DNA of 64,000 nt, taken from assembly GCF_000716335.1 (NCBI RefSeq), contig NZ_KL591013.1, forward strand, positions 65,515 through 129,514, written 5' to 3'. This document shows positions 8,749 to 18,191 of this stretch, one piece after another. The notes under the pieces were generated by a model. It ran no database searches and was not told where the DNA came from. It saw nothing but the letters and a program-made list of their open reading frames with translations. This stretch comes from Streptomyces sp. NRRL S-118 (lineage in GTDB: Bacteria > Actinomycetota > Actinomycetes > Streptomycetales > Streptomycetaceae). Position 1 is the stretch's first letter. Each line of letters starts with the position of its first letter. A program made the translations under genes and the position numbers.

Positions 8749-8836
8749 ACGTACTCGGTGACGCAACCTTCCGCGCTCCGGTGGCGTGGGTCCGCCACGG
8801 CGGGCCACGCTGGAGCGAGCGATCGGGGGGTTGGGG

Positions 8837-9454
8837 ATGCGCCGGGAACGGACCATCGGGGTGGTGTGCGCCGTCGTGCTCGCGGTGACGGCGTTCACCA
8901 CCGCCTGCCAGCGGGCCGCCGCGGACCGGGCGGGTGCGGCCGGGCTGCCGGAGCCGGCCGCCAGCACCGGGTACGGGGAGGTCTTCCTCGGTGCCGGCGA
9001 CTGCAGCACCCGCGGCCGGGAGTTCCGCGAGGTGTCCTGCGGCAGCGAGCGGGCGGCGGCCCGGGTGCTGACCCGGTACGCGGGTCCGGCGGCCGGCAGG
9101 CCGGACTGTCCCAGGGCCACCGACTTCGTGCTGCACGTCTCGGAGCACCGGCCCGCCGCGGACGAGGACGGTGACGGTGCCGTGCCGCGGGGCTACGCGT
9201 GCATGCGCAACCTGGAGCCGCCGCACCCCGGTGACCCGGGCGGCGGAGGGGGCCCGTACACCCTGGTCGGCGACTGCCTCTCCGGCACCCGCGCGGGGCA
9301 GGTGCGGGAGACGGCCTGCAAGGGGCCGGGCGAGCACCGGCCGCGGTACCGCGTCACGGCGGCCGTCGAGCGCCGGGCGCAGTGTCCCGCGTCGACGGCC
9401 CTGTACGTGGCGCTGGACGGCGACGGACCGGTGGGCTGCGCGCGCCGCCTCTGA
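8837..9454 (+). CDS. secreted lipoprotein with duplicated cysteine-containing modules
   Basis: 205 residues from ATG 8837, preceded by a G-rich Shine-Dalgarno. A hydrophobic signal ends in the lipobox-like VTAFTTAC. The mature part contains two similar segments: one begins YGEVFLGAGDCSTRGREFREVSC, and the other is YTLVGDCLSGTRAGQVRETAC. Both have Gly-Asp-Cys, a second Cys about a dozen residues on and a later third Cys. This points to an internal duplication with disulfides and resembles the LppU/SCO3897-type lipoprotein pattern. Function unknown. Confidence 0.75.
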   Translation: MRRERTIGVVCAVVLAVTAFTTACQRAAADRAGAAGLPEPAASTGYGEVFLGAGDCSTRGREFREVSCGSERAAARVLTRYAGPAAGRPDCPRATDFVLHVSEHRPAADEDGDGAVPRGYACMRNLEPPHPGDPGGGGGPYTLVGDCLSGTRAGQVRETACKGPGEHRPRYRVTAAVERRAQCPASTALYVALDGDGPVGCARRL

Positions 9455-9458
9455 GGCG

Positions 9459-9488
9459 GCCGGCGGGGCACGTCCGCGCCCCGCCGGC
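9459..9488. terminator. bidirectional hairpin terminator
   Basis: Perfect 11-bp arms GCCGGCGGGGC and GCCCCGCCGGC flank an 8-base loop between the convergent lipoprotein and S28 peptidase genes. There is no U-tract, which is common for Streptomyces terminators. Confidence 0.75.
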
Positions 9489-9494
9489 GGTACG

Positions 9495-10895
9495 TCAGGG
9501 ACGCAGGGTGTGCTTCCGGTCCAGGACGCGCCGATCCAGTCGCGGATCGGTGCGTACGTCCGCCGGGGCGACGCCCGCCCACGCCTGGATCCGCGCCGTG
9601 GCCTTCGCGCGCTGGGCCTCGACCAGGTCCGCCACACCGGCCCCGTGGTTGGCGCCGGGGGCGGCGAGGACGTAGCTGTCGCGGGCGCCCTTGTCGACGC
9701 GGAACCGCTCCGCGCCCCACGGGTCGTTCGCGCCGTACACGAAGAGCATCCGCTGCCCCCGCGTGCGCACCCAGGTGTCCACGTCGCGCATCACCCGGGG
9801 CTTGAAGCGGGGCAGCGGGATCTCGCGCGGCACGAAGTTGCGGGCGGGCTGGTAGCCGTACCGGGTCAGGCCCTTCAAATGGTCCATCCGCAGGGCGGGC
9901 GAGCCGAGTTCGGTGGCGGCCTGGTAGTAGTACGGGACGGCCGGTTCGAGGCCCTGGTCGGTGTAGTAGGCCCAGCCCGAGTAGGTGTCGATGGTGTCGT
10001 AGACGACCTGGTCGGTGGCGGTGGCGGCGTCCGGGAGGCTGGTGCAGTCGGCCTCGGTGTGGTACTGCCAGAAGGCCCAGGCGAAGTCCAGGACGACGGC
10101 TTCGTACGCCCTGTCCAGGCTGCCGACGGTCCGGAAGGTGGCGCCCTCGGCGTCGGCCCAGGCGCGGTACTTCTTCTGCAGCGGCGTACGGCGGACCAGC
10201 GCCTCGCGCTGCATGGCGCCGAGGCGGGCGCGGCACTCCGCCGTGCCGACGGTGGCGAAGAACCGGTCGTAGGCCGAGTCCTCCTTCTCCACCACGTCGT
10301 TGGGTGCGACGTAGGCGACGACGGCGTCCATGTCTCGCGGGTAGAAGCGCTCGTAGTAGGTGGCGGTCATGCCTCCCTTGGAGGTGCCGGTGGCGAGCCA
10401 CCTGCGGTCGTAGAGCGGCTTCAGCGCGGTGAAGACGCGGTGCTGGTCGGAGGCGGCCTGCCAGATGTCCAGCTTGGACCAGTCGGCGGGGGCGGGGCGG
10501 GACGGGGTGAAGAAGCGGTACTCCAGGGAGACCTGGTTGCCGTCGACGATGGACGTCGGCTCGGCGCGCCAGGGCCGGGTACTGACCTCGTACCCGCTGG
10601 TGTGGAAGACCGTGGGGCGGCCGGTGTCCTTGTGCAGCAGGGTGAGGCGCTGCTGGAAGGTGCCCCGCGAACGGTCGCGGTGGTCGACCGGCTGGGTGTA
10701 TCCGAGGACGAAGAAGCGGTAGCCGGGGTAGGGCTTCTCCTCGATCAGGCTCATCCCGGGGATGTCCAGGATGCGGTCCTTGATGTCCGTGGTCGTGCGG
10801 CTGTCGGCCGGACCGGCGGCGGTGGCCGTGCCGGCTGCGCTCGCGGTGCCTATGAGCACCACGAGGGACAGCAGCCATCTGAGCGCCTTGCGCAT
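9495..10895 (-). CDS. secreted S28 family serine peptidase (tripeptidyl aminopeptidase type)
   Basis: 466 residues from ATG 10895, four bases after GGAGG. It has a signal peptide (MRKALRWLLSLVVLIG to TATAA). The catalytic serine is Ser172 in GTSKGG; the Asp (about 391, YGANDPWG) and His (about 417, GANHGAG) of an alpha/beta-hydrolase triad follow. The pattern matches Streptomyces secreted tripeptidyl/prolyl aminopeptidases of family S28, which trim peptides from the N-terminus outside the cell. It is a monocistronic unit convergent with the lipoprotein gene. Confidence 0.88.
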   Translation of the reverse strand: MRKALRWLLSLVVLIGTASAAGTATAAGPADSRTTTDIKDRILDIPGMSLIEEKPYPGYRFFVLGYTQPVDHRDRSRGTFQQRLTLLHKDTGRPTVFHTSGYEVSTRPWRAEPTSIVDGNQVSLEYRFFTPSRPAPADWSKLDIWQAASDQHRVFTALKPLYDRRWLATGTSKGGMTATYYERFYPRDMDAVVAYVAPNDVVEKEDSAYDRFFATVGTAECRARLGAMQREALVRRTPLQKKYRAWADAEGATFRTVGSLDRAYEAVVLDFAWAFWQYHTEADCTSLPDAATATDQVVYDTIDTYSGWAYYTDQGLEPAVPYYYQAATELGSPALRMDHLKGLTRYGYQPARNFVPREIPLPRFKPRVMRDVDTWVRTRGQRMLFVYGANDPWGAERFRVDKGARDSYVLAAPGANHGAGVADLVEAQRAKATARIQAWAGVAPADVRTDPRLDRRVLDRKHTLRP

Positions 10896-10984
10896 GCACC
10901 CTCCACTGGGTTCACGGTGGTCGCCGTGAACCTAGCGGGGTCAACGCCCCCGGGACCAGAGTGACTTGCGGACACCAGCGGGAT

Positions 10985-11392
10985 TCAGCAGAGGATCCAC
11001 CCCGTGGTGCCGCCCCGGCCGGCGACGGAACCCGAGACGCGGACGCAGCGGTTGAGGGCGTGCACGGTGACGGGCCCGGCCTGCCGGGTGAACCGCCCCG
11101 CGTCGACGGCGGCGCGGCCGCCGCGCGGCTGCACGGACACGGCCATCGCCCGGCGGGCGCCCGGCTTGTTCGCCACGGCGACGGCGCAGGCGTACTGGCG
11201 GTTCTTGTAGACCTTCAGCGTTCCGGTGCGGAACGGCAGGGTCTTGACGAGCCGCCCGGAGCAGGCGGCCACCGCCTCGGCGCGGGAGGTACCGGGCCCG
11301 GCGAGGGTGAGGGCGCTCACGGCGACGAGCACCGCGAGGACGTGCACGAACAGTCGTTTCGCCGTTCCGGCCACCTGCGCCCCACCGAACAC
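10985..11392 (-). CDS. small secreted four-cysteine protein, function unknown
   Basis: 135 residues from GTG 11392, preceded by AGAGGAG. A signal peptide (LFVHVLAVLVAVSALTLAG to SRAEA) is followed by a mature domain of about 95 residues with four cysteines, at VAAC, QYAC, LNRC and the C-terminal WILC, suggesting two disulfides. I do not recognise the family with certainty; it looks like an actinobacterial extracellular beta-rich protein. Confidence 0.8.
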   Translation of the reverse strand: MFGGAQVAGTAKRLFVHVLAVLVAVSALTLAGPGTSRAEAVAACSGRLVKTLPFRTGTLKVYKNRQYACAVAVANKPGARRAMAVSVQPRGGRAAVDAGRFTRQAGPVTVHALNRCVRVSGSVAGRGGTTGWILC

Positions 11393-11508
11393 GCTTGCTC
11401 CTCTTCGCCTCGTGAGCGTACATGCGTACGACGCAAGCGGCCGGTGGATGGTTGCGTGCGGGCGCCCGGCGGTCGGCCCGCCGGGCGCGCGGAGCGTCGC
11501 ATCCGGGA

Positions 11509-14500
11509 TCAGGCCACCAGCGGCGCCTCGCCCACGAAGGTGGCCCACAGCTGGGCGTACCGGCCGCCCCGGGCCAGGAGCTCCTCGTGGGTGCCGTCCT
11601 CCGCGACGCGGCCGTGGTCCATGACGACCACCCGGTCCGCCCGCGCCGCCGTGGTGAGCCGGTGGGCGACCACCAGGGTGGTGCGCCGGCCGGCCAGCCG
11701 GTCGGTGGCGGCGTTCACCTGCGCCTCGGTGGCCAGGTCCAGCGCCGCGGTCGCCTCGTCGAGGAGCAGGACGTCCGGGTCGACCAGCTCCGCGCGGGCC
11801 AGGGCGATCAGCTGGCGCTGGCCCGCCGACAGGTTCCGGCCGCGCTCGGCGACCTCGTGGAGGTAGCCGCCGTCCAGCGTGGCGATCATGTCGTGCGCGC
11901 CGACCGCGCGCGCCGCCGCCTCCACCTCCGCGTCGGTCGCGTCCGGTCGCCCGTACGCGATGGCGTCGCGGACCGTGCCCGGGAAGAGGTACGCCTCCTG
12001 GGGCACCACGCCGAGGCGGTGCCGGTACGCCGTGAGGTCGAGGTCGCGCAGGTCGGTGCCGTCGGCGGTGACGCGGCCCGACGTCGGGTCGTAGAACCGT
12101 GCGACCAGCTTGACCAGCGTCGACTTGCCCGCGCCGGTCTCGCCGACGAACGCCACCGTCTGCCCGGCCGGGATGCGCAGGTCCACGCCGGTGAGCGCCG
12201 CCTCCTCCTCGCCGCCGGTGTCCGCGCCGTACGAGAAGGAGACCTTCTCGAAGGCGATCTCGCCCCGGAGGGAGGGCACGGGGCGCGGCCGCTCGGGGGC
12301 GGCGGTCGACGTGGGCTCCCGCAGCAGCTCCTGGATCCGTCCCAGCGACACCGTCGCCTGCTGGTAGCCGTCGAAGACCTGCGACAGCTGCTGCACGGGC
12401 GCGAAGAACAGGTCGATGTAGAGCAGGTACGCGACGAGGGCGCCGGTCGTCAGGGTGCCCGCCTCCACGCGTCCCGCGCCGACGATCAGCACCGCCGCGG
12501 CCGCCACCGACGACAGCAGCTGCACGAACGGGAAGTACACCGAGATCAGCCACTGGCCGCGCACCCGGGCCGCACGGTACTCCGCGCTCAGCTCGGTGAA
12601 CCGCCGCGCGCCGGTGCCCTCGCGCCCGAACGCCTGGACGATCCGCAGCCCGGCCACCGACTCCTGGAGGTCGGCGTTGACCACGCTGATCCGCTCACGC
12701 GCCAGCTCGTACGCCTTGACGCTGGAGCGTCGGAAGAAGAACGTCCCGACGATCAGCACCGGCAGCGTAGCGAAGACGACCAGTGCCAGCTGCACGTCGA
12801 TGACGAGGAGCGCCACCATGATCCCGAAGAAGGTCACGACCGACACGAACGCGGTGACGAGCCCGGTCTGGAGGAACGTCGACAGGGCGTCCACGTCCGT
12901 GGTCATCCGGGTCATGATCCGACCGGTCAGCTCGCGCTCGTAGTAGTCGAGCCCGAGGCGCTGGAGCTGCGCGAAGATCTTCAGGCGCAGCGCGTACAGC
13001 ACCCGCTCGCCGGTGCGGCCGGTCATCCGGATCTCACCGGTCTGCGCCACCCACTGCACGACCACGGTCCCCAGCGCCAGCGCCGAGGCCACCCACACGG
13101 CGCCCAGCGCGAGCTGCTCGACGCCCTCGTCGATGCCGTGCCGGATCAGCACCGGCAGCAGCAGGCCCGTCCCGGCGTCGACCGCCACCAGCAGCAGGCT
13201 CACCAGCAGGGGCAGCCCGAAGCCGCCCAGCAGCCGGCGCAACCCGTACGACTCCTCGGGCGTGACCGCCCGGGCCTCGTCGACGTCCGGCGCGTCGGTG
13301 GCCGGCGGCAGGGCCTCGACCTGGGCGAGCAGCTCCGGTGTGGCGCCGGGGGTGTCGGAGTCGCCGGCCGCGTGGACGTCGCGCTCCCACAGGGAGGGCG
13401 TGATGCCGCGTTCCGCGTCGTACTCGGCGTCCAGCTCCTCGCGGACGGTGTGGTCCTCCTCCGGCGCGGACGCCGCCACCGCGTGGCCGGGCGAGACGCC
13501 GCCGAGCTCGTCGGGGTCGGTCAGCAGCCGCCGGTAGAGCGCGGAGCGCGCCTGGAGCTCCTCGTGCGTGCCGATGTCGGACAGCCGGCCGTCGTCGAGG
13601 ACGGCGATCCGGTCGGCGAGGTTCAGGGTGGAGCGGCGGTGGGCGATGAGCAGCGTGGTGCGCCCGGCCATCACCGAGCGCAGCGCCTCGTGGATCTCGT
13701 GCTCCACGCGCGCGTCGACCGCCGAGGTGGCGTCGTCGAGGAGCAGCAGCCGCGGGTCGGTGAGGATCGCGCGGGCGAGGGCGACGCGCTGGCGCTGGCC
13801 GCCGGAGAGGGTCAGCCCGTGCTCGCCGACCTTGGTGTCGTACCCCTCCGGCAGCTCGTCGATGAAGCCGTCCGCCTGCGCGGCGCGCGCCGCCGCGCGG
13901 ATCTCCTCGTCGGTCGCGCCGGGCTTGCCGTACGCGATGTTCGCGCGGACGGTGTCGGAGAAGAGGAAGCTGTCCTCCGGCACGAGCCCGATGGCGGCCC
14001 GCAGCGAGGCGAGGGTCAGCTCGCGCACGTCGTGCCCGCCCACCAGCACGGCGCCGTGCGTCACGTCGTAGAAGCGCGGCAGCAGCAGCGAGACGGTGGA
14101 CTTGCCGCTGCCGGAGGCGCCGACGACGGCGACGGTCTCGCCGGGGCGGATCTCCAGCGAGAAGCCGTCGAGGACGGGACGCCCGTCCTCGTACGCGAAC
14201 GACACGTCGTCGAACTCGACGCCCACGGGGACGTCGGCGGGCAGCTCCTTCGTCCCGTCCCGGATCACCGGCTCGGTGTCGATCAGCTCCAGGACGCGCT
14301 CGACGCCCGCTCGGGCCTGCTGTCCCACGGTCAGCACCATGGCGAGCATCCGGACCGGTCCGACGAGCTGCGCCAGGTAGGTGGAGAACGCGACGAAGGT
14401 GCCGAGGGTGATCTGGCCGCGGGTGGCCAGCCAGCCGCCGAGGGCGAGCATGGCGACCTGCCCGAGGGCGGGCACGGCCTGGAGCGCCGGGGTGTAGCGG

Positions 14501-15237
14501 GCGTTCATGCGGATGGTGCGCAGCCGGCCGGCGAAGAGCTTGCGGCTCGCGTCGCGCAGCTTGCCGGTCTCCTGCTCCTCCTGCCCGAAGCCCTTGACCA
14601 CGCGGACGCCGGAGACGGCGCCGTCGACGACGCCCGCCACGTGCCCGGCCTGGGCCTGGGCGTACCAGGTGGCGGGGTGCAGGCGGGTGCGGCTGCGGCG
14701 GGCGATGAACCACAGGGCCGGCGCGACGGCGAGGGCGACGAGGGTGAGGGGCAGCGACAGCCACGCCATGACGACGAGCGAGATCAGGAACAGCAGGACG
14801 TTCCCGATGGTCATCGGGAGCATGAAGAGCAGGCCCTGGATCAGCTGGAGGTCGCTGGTGGCGCGGCCGATGACCTGCCCGGTGGACAGCTCGTCCTGGC
14901 GCCGCCCGTCGAGCCGGGTGATCGTCCCGTACATCTCGGTGCGCAGGTCGTGCTGGACGTCGAGGGCGAGGCGTCCGCCGTAGTAGCGGCGCACGTACGT
15001 CAGGACGTAGACGACGAGTGCGGCGGCGACGAGGAGCCCGGTCCACACGGCGAGCGGTCTCCTGCCGTCGCCGATGACGTCGTCGATGACGACCTTGGTG
15101 ATCAGCGGGACGACGGCCATGACGGCCATGCCGGCGAGGGACGAGCCCAGGGCGAGGACGACGTTGCGCCGGTACCGCCAGGCGTAGCCGGCCAGCCGCC
15201 GTGCCCACCCTTGTTCCGCCGCCTCAGCCGCCGCCAC
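11509..15237 (-). CDS. fused ABC exporter (TMD-NBD-TMD-NBD), asymmetric ATPase sites
   Basis: 1242 residues from GTG 15237, with GGGAGG just upstream. Two complete exporter halves are fused. Half 1 has a six-helix membrane domain, Walker A GASGSGKST, signature LTLSGGQRQR and Walker B LLLLDDATSAVD. Half 2 has Walker A GETGAGKST, signature NLSAGQRQL and Walker B LLLDEATAALD. In half 1 the catalytic Glu after Walker B is Asp, so one ATP site should be degenerate, as in heterodimeric exporters. A charged linker (about residues 585-640) joins the halves. Probably exports drugs or lipids across the plasma membrane. The substrate is unknown. Confidence 0.92.
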   Translation of the reverse strand: MAAAEAAEQGWARRLAGYAWRYRRNVVLALGSSLAGMAVMAVVPLITKVVIDDVIGDGRRPLAVWTGLLVAAALVVYVLTYVRRYYGGRLALDVQHDLRTEMYGTITRLDGRRQDELSTGQVIGRATSDLQLIQGLLFMLPMTIGNVLLFLISLVVMAWLSLPLTLVALAVAPALWFIARRSRTRLHPATWYAQAQAGHVAGVVDGAVSGVRVVKGFGQEEQETGKLRDASRKLFAGRLRTIRMNARYTPALQAVPALGQVAMLALGGWLATRGQITLGTFVAFSTYLAQLVGPVRMLAMVLTVGQQARAGVERVLELIDTEPVIRDGTKELPADVPVGVEFDDVSFAYEDGRPVLDGFSLEIRPGETVAVVGASGSGKSTVSLLLPRFYDVTHGAVLVGGHDVRELTLASLRAAIGLVPEDSFLFSDTVRANIAYGKPGATDEEIRAAARAAQADGFIDELPEGYDTKVGEHGLTLSGGQRQRVALARAILTDPRLLLLDDATSAVDARVEHEIHEALRSVMAGRTTLLIAHRRSTLNLADRIAVLDDGRLSDIGTHEELQARSALYRRLLTDPDELGGVSPGHAVAASAPEEDHTVREELDAEYDAERGITPSLWERDVHAAGDSDTPGATPELLAQVEALPPATDAPDVDEARAVTPEESYGLRRLLGGFGLPLLVSLLLVAVDAGTGLLLPVLIRHGIDEGVEQLALGAVWVASALALGTVVVQWVAQTGEIRMTGRTGERVLYALRLKIFAQLQRLGLDYYERELTGRIMTRMTTDVDALSTFLQTGLVTAFVSVVTFFGIMVALLVIDVQLALVVFATLPVLIVGTFFFRRSSVKAYELARERISVVNADLQESVAGLRIVQAFGREGTGARRFTELSAEYRAARVRGQWLISVYFPFVQLLSSVAAAAVLIVGAGRVEAGTLTTGALVAYLLYIDLFFAPVQQLSQVFDGYQQATVSLGRIQELLREPTSTAAPERPRPVPSLRGEIAFEKVSFSYGADTGGEEEAALTGVDLRIPAGQTVAFVGETGAGKSTLVKLVARFYDPTSGRVTADGTDLRDLDLTAYRHRLGVVPQEAYLFPGTVRDAIAYGRPDATDAEVEAAARAVGAHDMIATLDGGYLHEVAERGRNLSAGQRQLIALARAELVDPDVLLLDEATAALDLATEAQVNAATDRLAGRRTTLVVAHRLTTAARADRVVVMDHGRVAEDGTHEELLARGGRYAQLWATFVGEAPLVA

Positions 15238-15393
15238 TGGTGCCTCCCGTTGTCCGTCCGGACGCAATCCGACGGAAGGCACCAACACGCCCCGGTACGA
15301 ATTTCATCCCGTCGCAACATTTCATGGTGCTGCGCCGTGCGCGCGGCGTGCCGCGACGGGCCGGACCGGGGCGTGGGGTGAGCGGCTCGCCGG

Positions 15394-16332
15394 CTAGGAG
15401 GCGGGACCGGTCTCGGGCACCGGCGGCATGACCTCGTGCGGGACGGCGGGCGGCGTGAAGAACGACCGGCCGGTCGTGGACGCGGTCGGGTTGAGATCCC
15501 GGTGGACCACCCGCGCGACGGCCTGGATGGTGTTGACGCCGTCGGTCATCGTCGCGTTGTCGTGCGTCAGGACGGTGATCGAGTAGTTCGCCTTGTCGCT
15601 GGTGAACGCGCCGATGCTGTGCACCCGCCAGCCGTGCGTGGCGCGCGACAGCCAGCCGTTCTTGACGTGCACGGTGACGCCGGTCGGCGTACCGGCCGGC
15701 GTGCCCCAGCGCTGCGACGAGATCACCCGCCGCATGAGGCTCTGCACGAACGAGCGCGCGCTGTCGCTCAGCACACCGTTCTGGTTGGTGAGCAGACCGA
15801 GCAGCTTGCGCTGGTCACGCGCGGTGACCTGGGTGAGCCCCCAGTAGCCGCCCGAGCCGGGCACGGTCTGCGTCATCCCGGCGGTCTGCAGGAACGCGCT
15901 GATCTTCGCCACGCCGAGCTGCTTCCACAGCGCGCTGGTCGCGGCGTTGTCGGACTTGGTGATCGCGGCGGTGCTCAGGTCGATCTCGCGCTGGGTCAGC
16001 CGGCGCTTCTGCTTGCCCGCGTCCCACAGCAGGGTGGCCACCATGGTCGTCTTGACGATGCTGGCCGAGTCGAACTTCTGCGTGGCGCGCAGTTCGCAGT
16101 GCGTCTTGGTGGTGCGGTCGTAGACGGCGACGGCCGTCGTGGAAGCGCGGCCCTTGAGGGCGGCGGCGATGTCCTGGGACAGCTTGGTGGCGAGCCCCGC
16201 CTGGCCGGACGTGCACGTCACGGCCGGGGTCGCGGCGGCGGCGGGCGTCGCCGTGGCGGCGGTGGGCAGCAGGACCCCGAGGGCGAGGGCCGTGCACAGC
16301 GCGCCGCGTCGGGTGCGGTGTATGGATGTCAC
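15394..16332 (-). CDS. secreted class A beta-lactamase-like serine hydrolase
   Basis: 312 residues. An N-terminal signal peptide (RRGALCTALALGVLLP to TPAAAA) is followed by the penicillin-interacting fold. All three hallmark motifs are present: S91-I-V-K94, S127-D128-N129 and K224-N225-G226. I see no clear Omega-loop ExxxN motif typical of true class A beta-lactamases, so it may be a DD-peptidase-like or other serine hydrolase rather than a resistance enzyme. It is transcribed alone, downstream of the ThDP enzyme gene. Confidence 0.85.
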   Translation of the reverse strand: MTSIHRTRRGALCTALALGVLLPTAATATPAAAATPAVTCTSGQAGLATKLSQDIAAALKGRASTTAVAVYDRTTKTHCELRATQKFDSASIVKTTMVATLLWDAGKQKRRLTQREIDLSTAAITKSDNAATSALWKQLGVAKISAFLQTAGMTQTVPGSGGYWGLTQVTARDQRKLLGLLTNQNGVLSDSARSFVQSLMRRVISSQRWGTPAGTPTGVTVHVKNGWLSRATHGWRVHSIGAFTSDKANYSITVLTHDNATMTDGVNTIQAVARVVHRDLNPTASTTGRSFFTPPAVPHEVMPPVPETGPAS

Positions 16333-16387
16333 ACCCTGTCAGACACCCGGGTGCGCGGAAGGTTGTACGGGCGGCGGCGACGGGCCG

Positions 16388-16413
16388 GGCAGCGCCCCGC
16401 CGGGGGCGCTGCC
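16388..16413 (-). terminator. hairpin terminator after the ThDP enzyme gene
   Basis: GGCAGCGCCCC pairs with GGGGCGCTGCC across a 4-base loop, just beyond the stop codon of the ThDP enzyme gene at 16426. Confidence 0.65.
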
Positions 16414-16425
16414 GTACGGCCCGGA

Positions 16426-18108
16426 TCACCCGTGCGTCGGCGCGAACATCCGCAGGCGGGCCGGGAGCACGACCACCGAGGGTCCGCGCGTGGCGAGGGA
16501 GGCCGCGAGGTCCGCGCGCAGGGCCTGCGGGGTCGTACGGACCGCGGGCACGCCGAAGGACCCGGCCAGGGCGACGAAGTCCGGGCGGTCCAGCTCCGTG
16601 CCGGTGGCGGTGCCGAAGGCGTCGGTCATGTACTCGCGCAGGATGCCGTAACCGCCGTCGTCGACGATGAGCCAGGTGACGTCGAGGCCGTACTGCTTCG
16701 CCGTGGCGAGCTCCGCGAGGGAATACATGGCGCCGCCGTCGCCGGAGACGGCCAGGACCGGCCCCGTCGGGTCGGCGACCGCCGCGCCCAGCGCCGCCGG
16801 GAAGGCGTACCCGAGGCCGCCGGCGCCCTGCGCCGAGTGCATGGTGTTGGGGCGGCGGGTGTCGAAGGCCGACCAGGCCCAGTAGGCGAGGATCGTCATG
16901 TCCCAGAAGCTCGGCGCGTCGTCCGGCAGGGCACCGCGCACGGCCGCCAGGACCTCCTGCTCCAGGGCGAGGTCCTGGGCGGCGAGCCGCGCGCGCACCT
17001 TCGCCAGCACCGCGCGGACGCGCTCGGCGGCGGCGGGGTCCTCGCGCGCAGGAACCGTCTCCAGCAGCGCCATGAGGGCGAGCCGGGCGTCGGCGTGGAT
17101 GCCGAGGGCGGGATGGTTGGACTCCAGCTTGCCGAGATCGGCCTCGATCTGGATGATCCGGCCCCGCGGGGCGAACGTGTGGTAGTTCGAGGACAGCTCA
17201 CCCAGCCCGGAACCGACCACCAGAAGGACGTCCGCGTCCTCCAGGAAATCGGTGGTGTGCCGGTCCTCCAGCCACGACTGGAGCGACAGCGGGTGCTCCC
17301 AGGGGAAGGCGCCCTTGCCGCCGAAGGTGGTCACGACAGGAGCGCTCAGCCGCTCGGCCAGCGCCCGCAGCTTGCCGGACGCGTCGGAGCGCACGACCCC
17401 GCCGCCCGCGATGATCACGGGCCGCTCGGCGCGGGCGAGCAGGTGCGCGGCCACGGCCGTCAGCTCCGGGCGCGGGGCGAGCTCCTCCGGAGTGGCGTCG
17501 ACAGCCGTGACCACCGGCAGGGCCGCCTCGGCGAGCAGCACGTCCTGCGGGATCTCCACCCAGACGGGACCGTGCGGCACGGTCAGCGCCGACTGCCAGG
17601 CGGCGGCGACCGCCGACGGGATCTGCGACTGGGACCGCACCGTGTGCACGGACTTCACGACGTCACGGAAGGACGCCTGCTGGTCACGCAGCTCGTGCAG
17701 GTAGCCGCGGCGGCTCCCGCCGAGCCCGGCGACCGGGATCTGGCTGCCGATGGCCAGGACGGGGGCGCTGGCGGCGGCCGCCTCCTGGAGCGCGGGGAGC
17801 GACATCAGGGCCCCGGGCCCCGTGGACAGCAGCAGCGGCGCCGCCTCGCCCGTGATGCGGCCGTACGCGTCGGCGGCGAAACCCGCGTTGTTCTCGGCCC
17901 GCAGGCCCACGTACCGCAGCGAGGAGCGGCGCAGCGCGTCGAACATGCCCAGCGCGTGCTGCCCGGGCAGGCCGAAGACCGTGGTGGCCCCCAGCCCCGC
18001 GAGCGTCTCCACCACGAGGTCGCCCCCGGTCCGGCCGGGCGGCGGGTTCAGCGCGGCCTCCGTCTGCGCCGTGGAGGGCCGCAGCACCAGGTCGTGGTCG
18101 TGAGTCAC
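16426..18108 (-). CDS. thiamine-diphosphate-dependent enzyme (acetolactate synthase-like; possible 2-ketoarginine decarboxylase)
   Basis: 560 residues from GTG 18108 (MTHDHDLVLR), preceded by GAAGG. It has the three-domain ThDP fold. The N-terminal PYR domain carries the catalytic Glu (E72 in LRAENNAGFAADAYGR) and a STGPG loop. The C-terminal PP domain has GDG at 456-458 followed by DDGGYG. The family is annotated as acetolactate synthase, but biosynthetic ilvB normally travels with ilvN/ilvC, which are absent. Its neighbour is an agmatinase/guanidinobutyrase. In Pseudomonas the arginine transaminase route uses a related ThDP decarboxylase (AruI) followed later by guanidinobutyrase, so 2-ketoarginine decarboxylase is a testable inference. 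Confidence 0.85.
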   Translation of the reverse strand: MTHDHDLVLRPSTAQTEAALNPPPGRTGGDLVVETLAGLGATTVFGLPGQHALGMFDALRRSSLRYVGLRAENNAGFAADAYGRITGEAAPLLLSTGPGALMSLPALQEAAAASAPVLAIGSQIPVAGLGGSRRGYLHELRDQQASFRDVVKSVHTVRSQSQIPSAVAAAWQSALTVPHGPVWVEIPQDVLLAEAALPVVTAVDATPEELAPRPELTAVAAHLLARAERPVIIAGGGVVRSDASGKLRALAERLSAPVVTTFGGKGAFPWEHPLSLQSWLEDRHTTDFLEDADVLLVVGSGLGELSSNYHTFAPRGRIIQIEADLGKLESNHPALGIHADARLALMALLETVPAREDPAAAERVRAVLAKVRARLAAQDLALEQEVLAAVRGALPDDAPSFWDMTILAYWAWSAFDTRRPNTMHSAQGAGGLGYAFPAALGAAVADPTGPVLAVSGDGGAMYSLAELATAKQYGLDVTWLIVDDGGYGILREYMTDAFGTATGTELDRPDFVALAGSFGVPAVRTTPQALRADLAASLATRGPSVVVLPARLRMFAPTHG

Positions 18109-18120
18109 GTGTGCCTTCTT

Positions 18121-18188
18121 TTTCAGGGCTCGGTTCGGCTCCGGGGCGCCCCCTTTTTTTGATGGGTTCGGTTCAGCTCCGGGGCGCC
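18121..18188. repeat. imperfect 30-bp direct duplication upstream of the ThDP enzyme gene
   Basis: The segment 18121-18150 (ending GGCTCCGGGGCGCC) is repeated with few changes at 18158-18188 (ending CAGCTCCGGGGCGCC). Each copy is preceded by a T-run on the plus strand. On the transcribed strand this is the leader just 5' of the GTG start. Confidence 0.6.
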
Positions 18189-18191
18189 TGT

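Noticed and set aside
11422..15381. 1319-codon plus-strand open frame opposite the ABC exporter
   Set aside because: It is antisense to the exporter, composed of His/Arg/Gln-rich sequence with no domain similarity; a typical GC-bias shadow.
16426..18108. Biosynthetic acetolactate synthase IlvB
   Set aside because: No ilvN or ilvC neighbour; genomic context points to guanidino-compound metabolism instead, so a biosynthetic name was not given.
15436..18162. 908-codon plus-strand open frame
   Set aside because: Antisense shadow of the beta-lactamase-like and ThDP genes; no recognisable domain.
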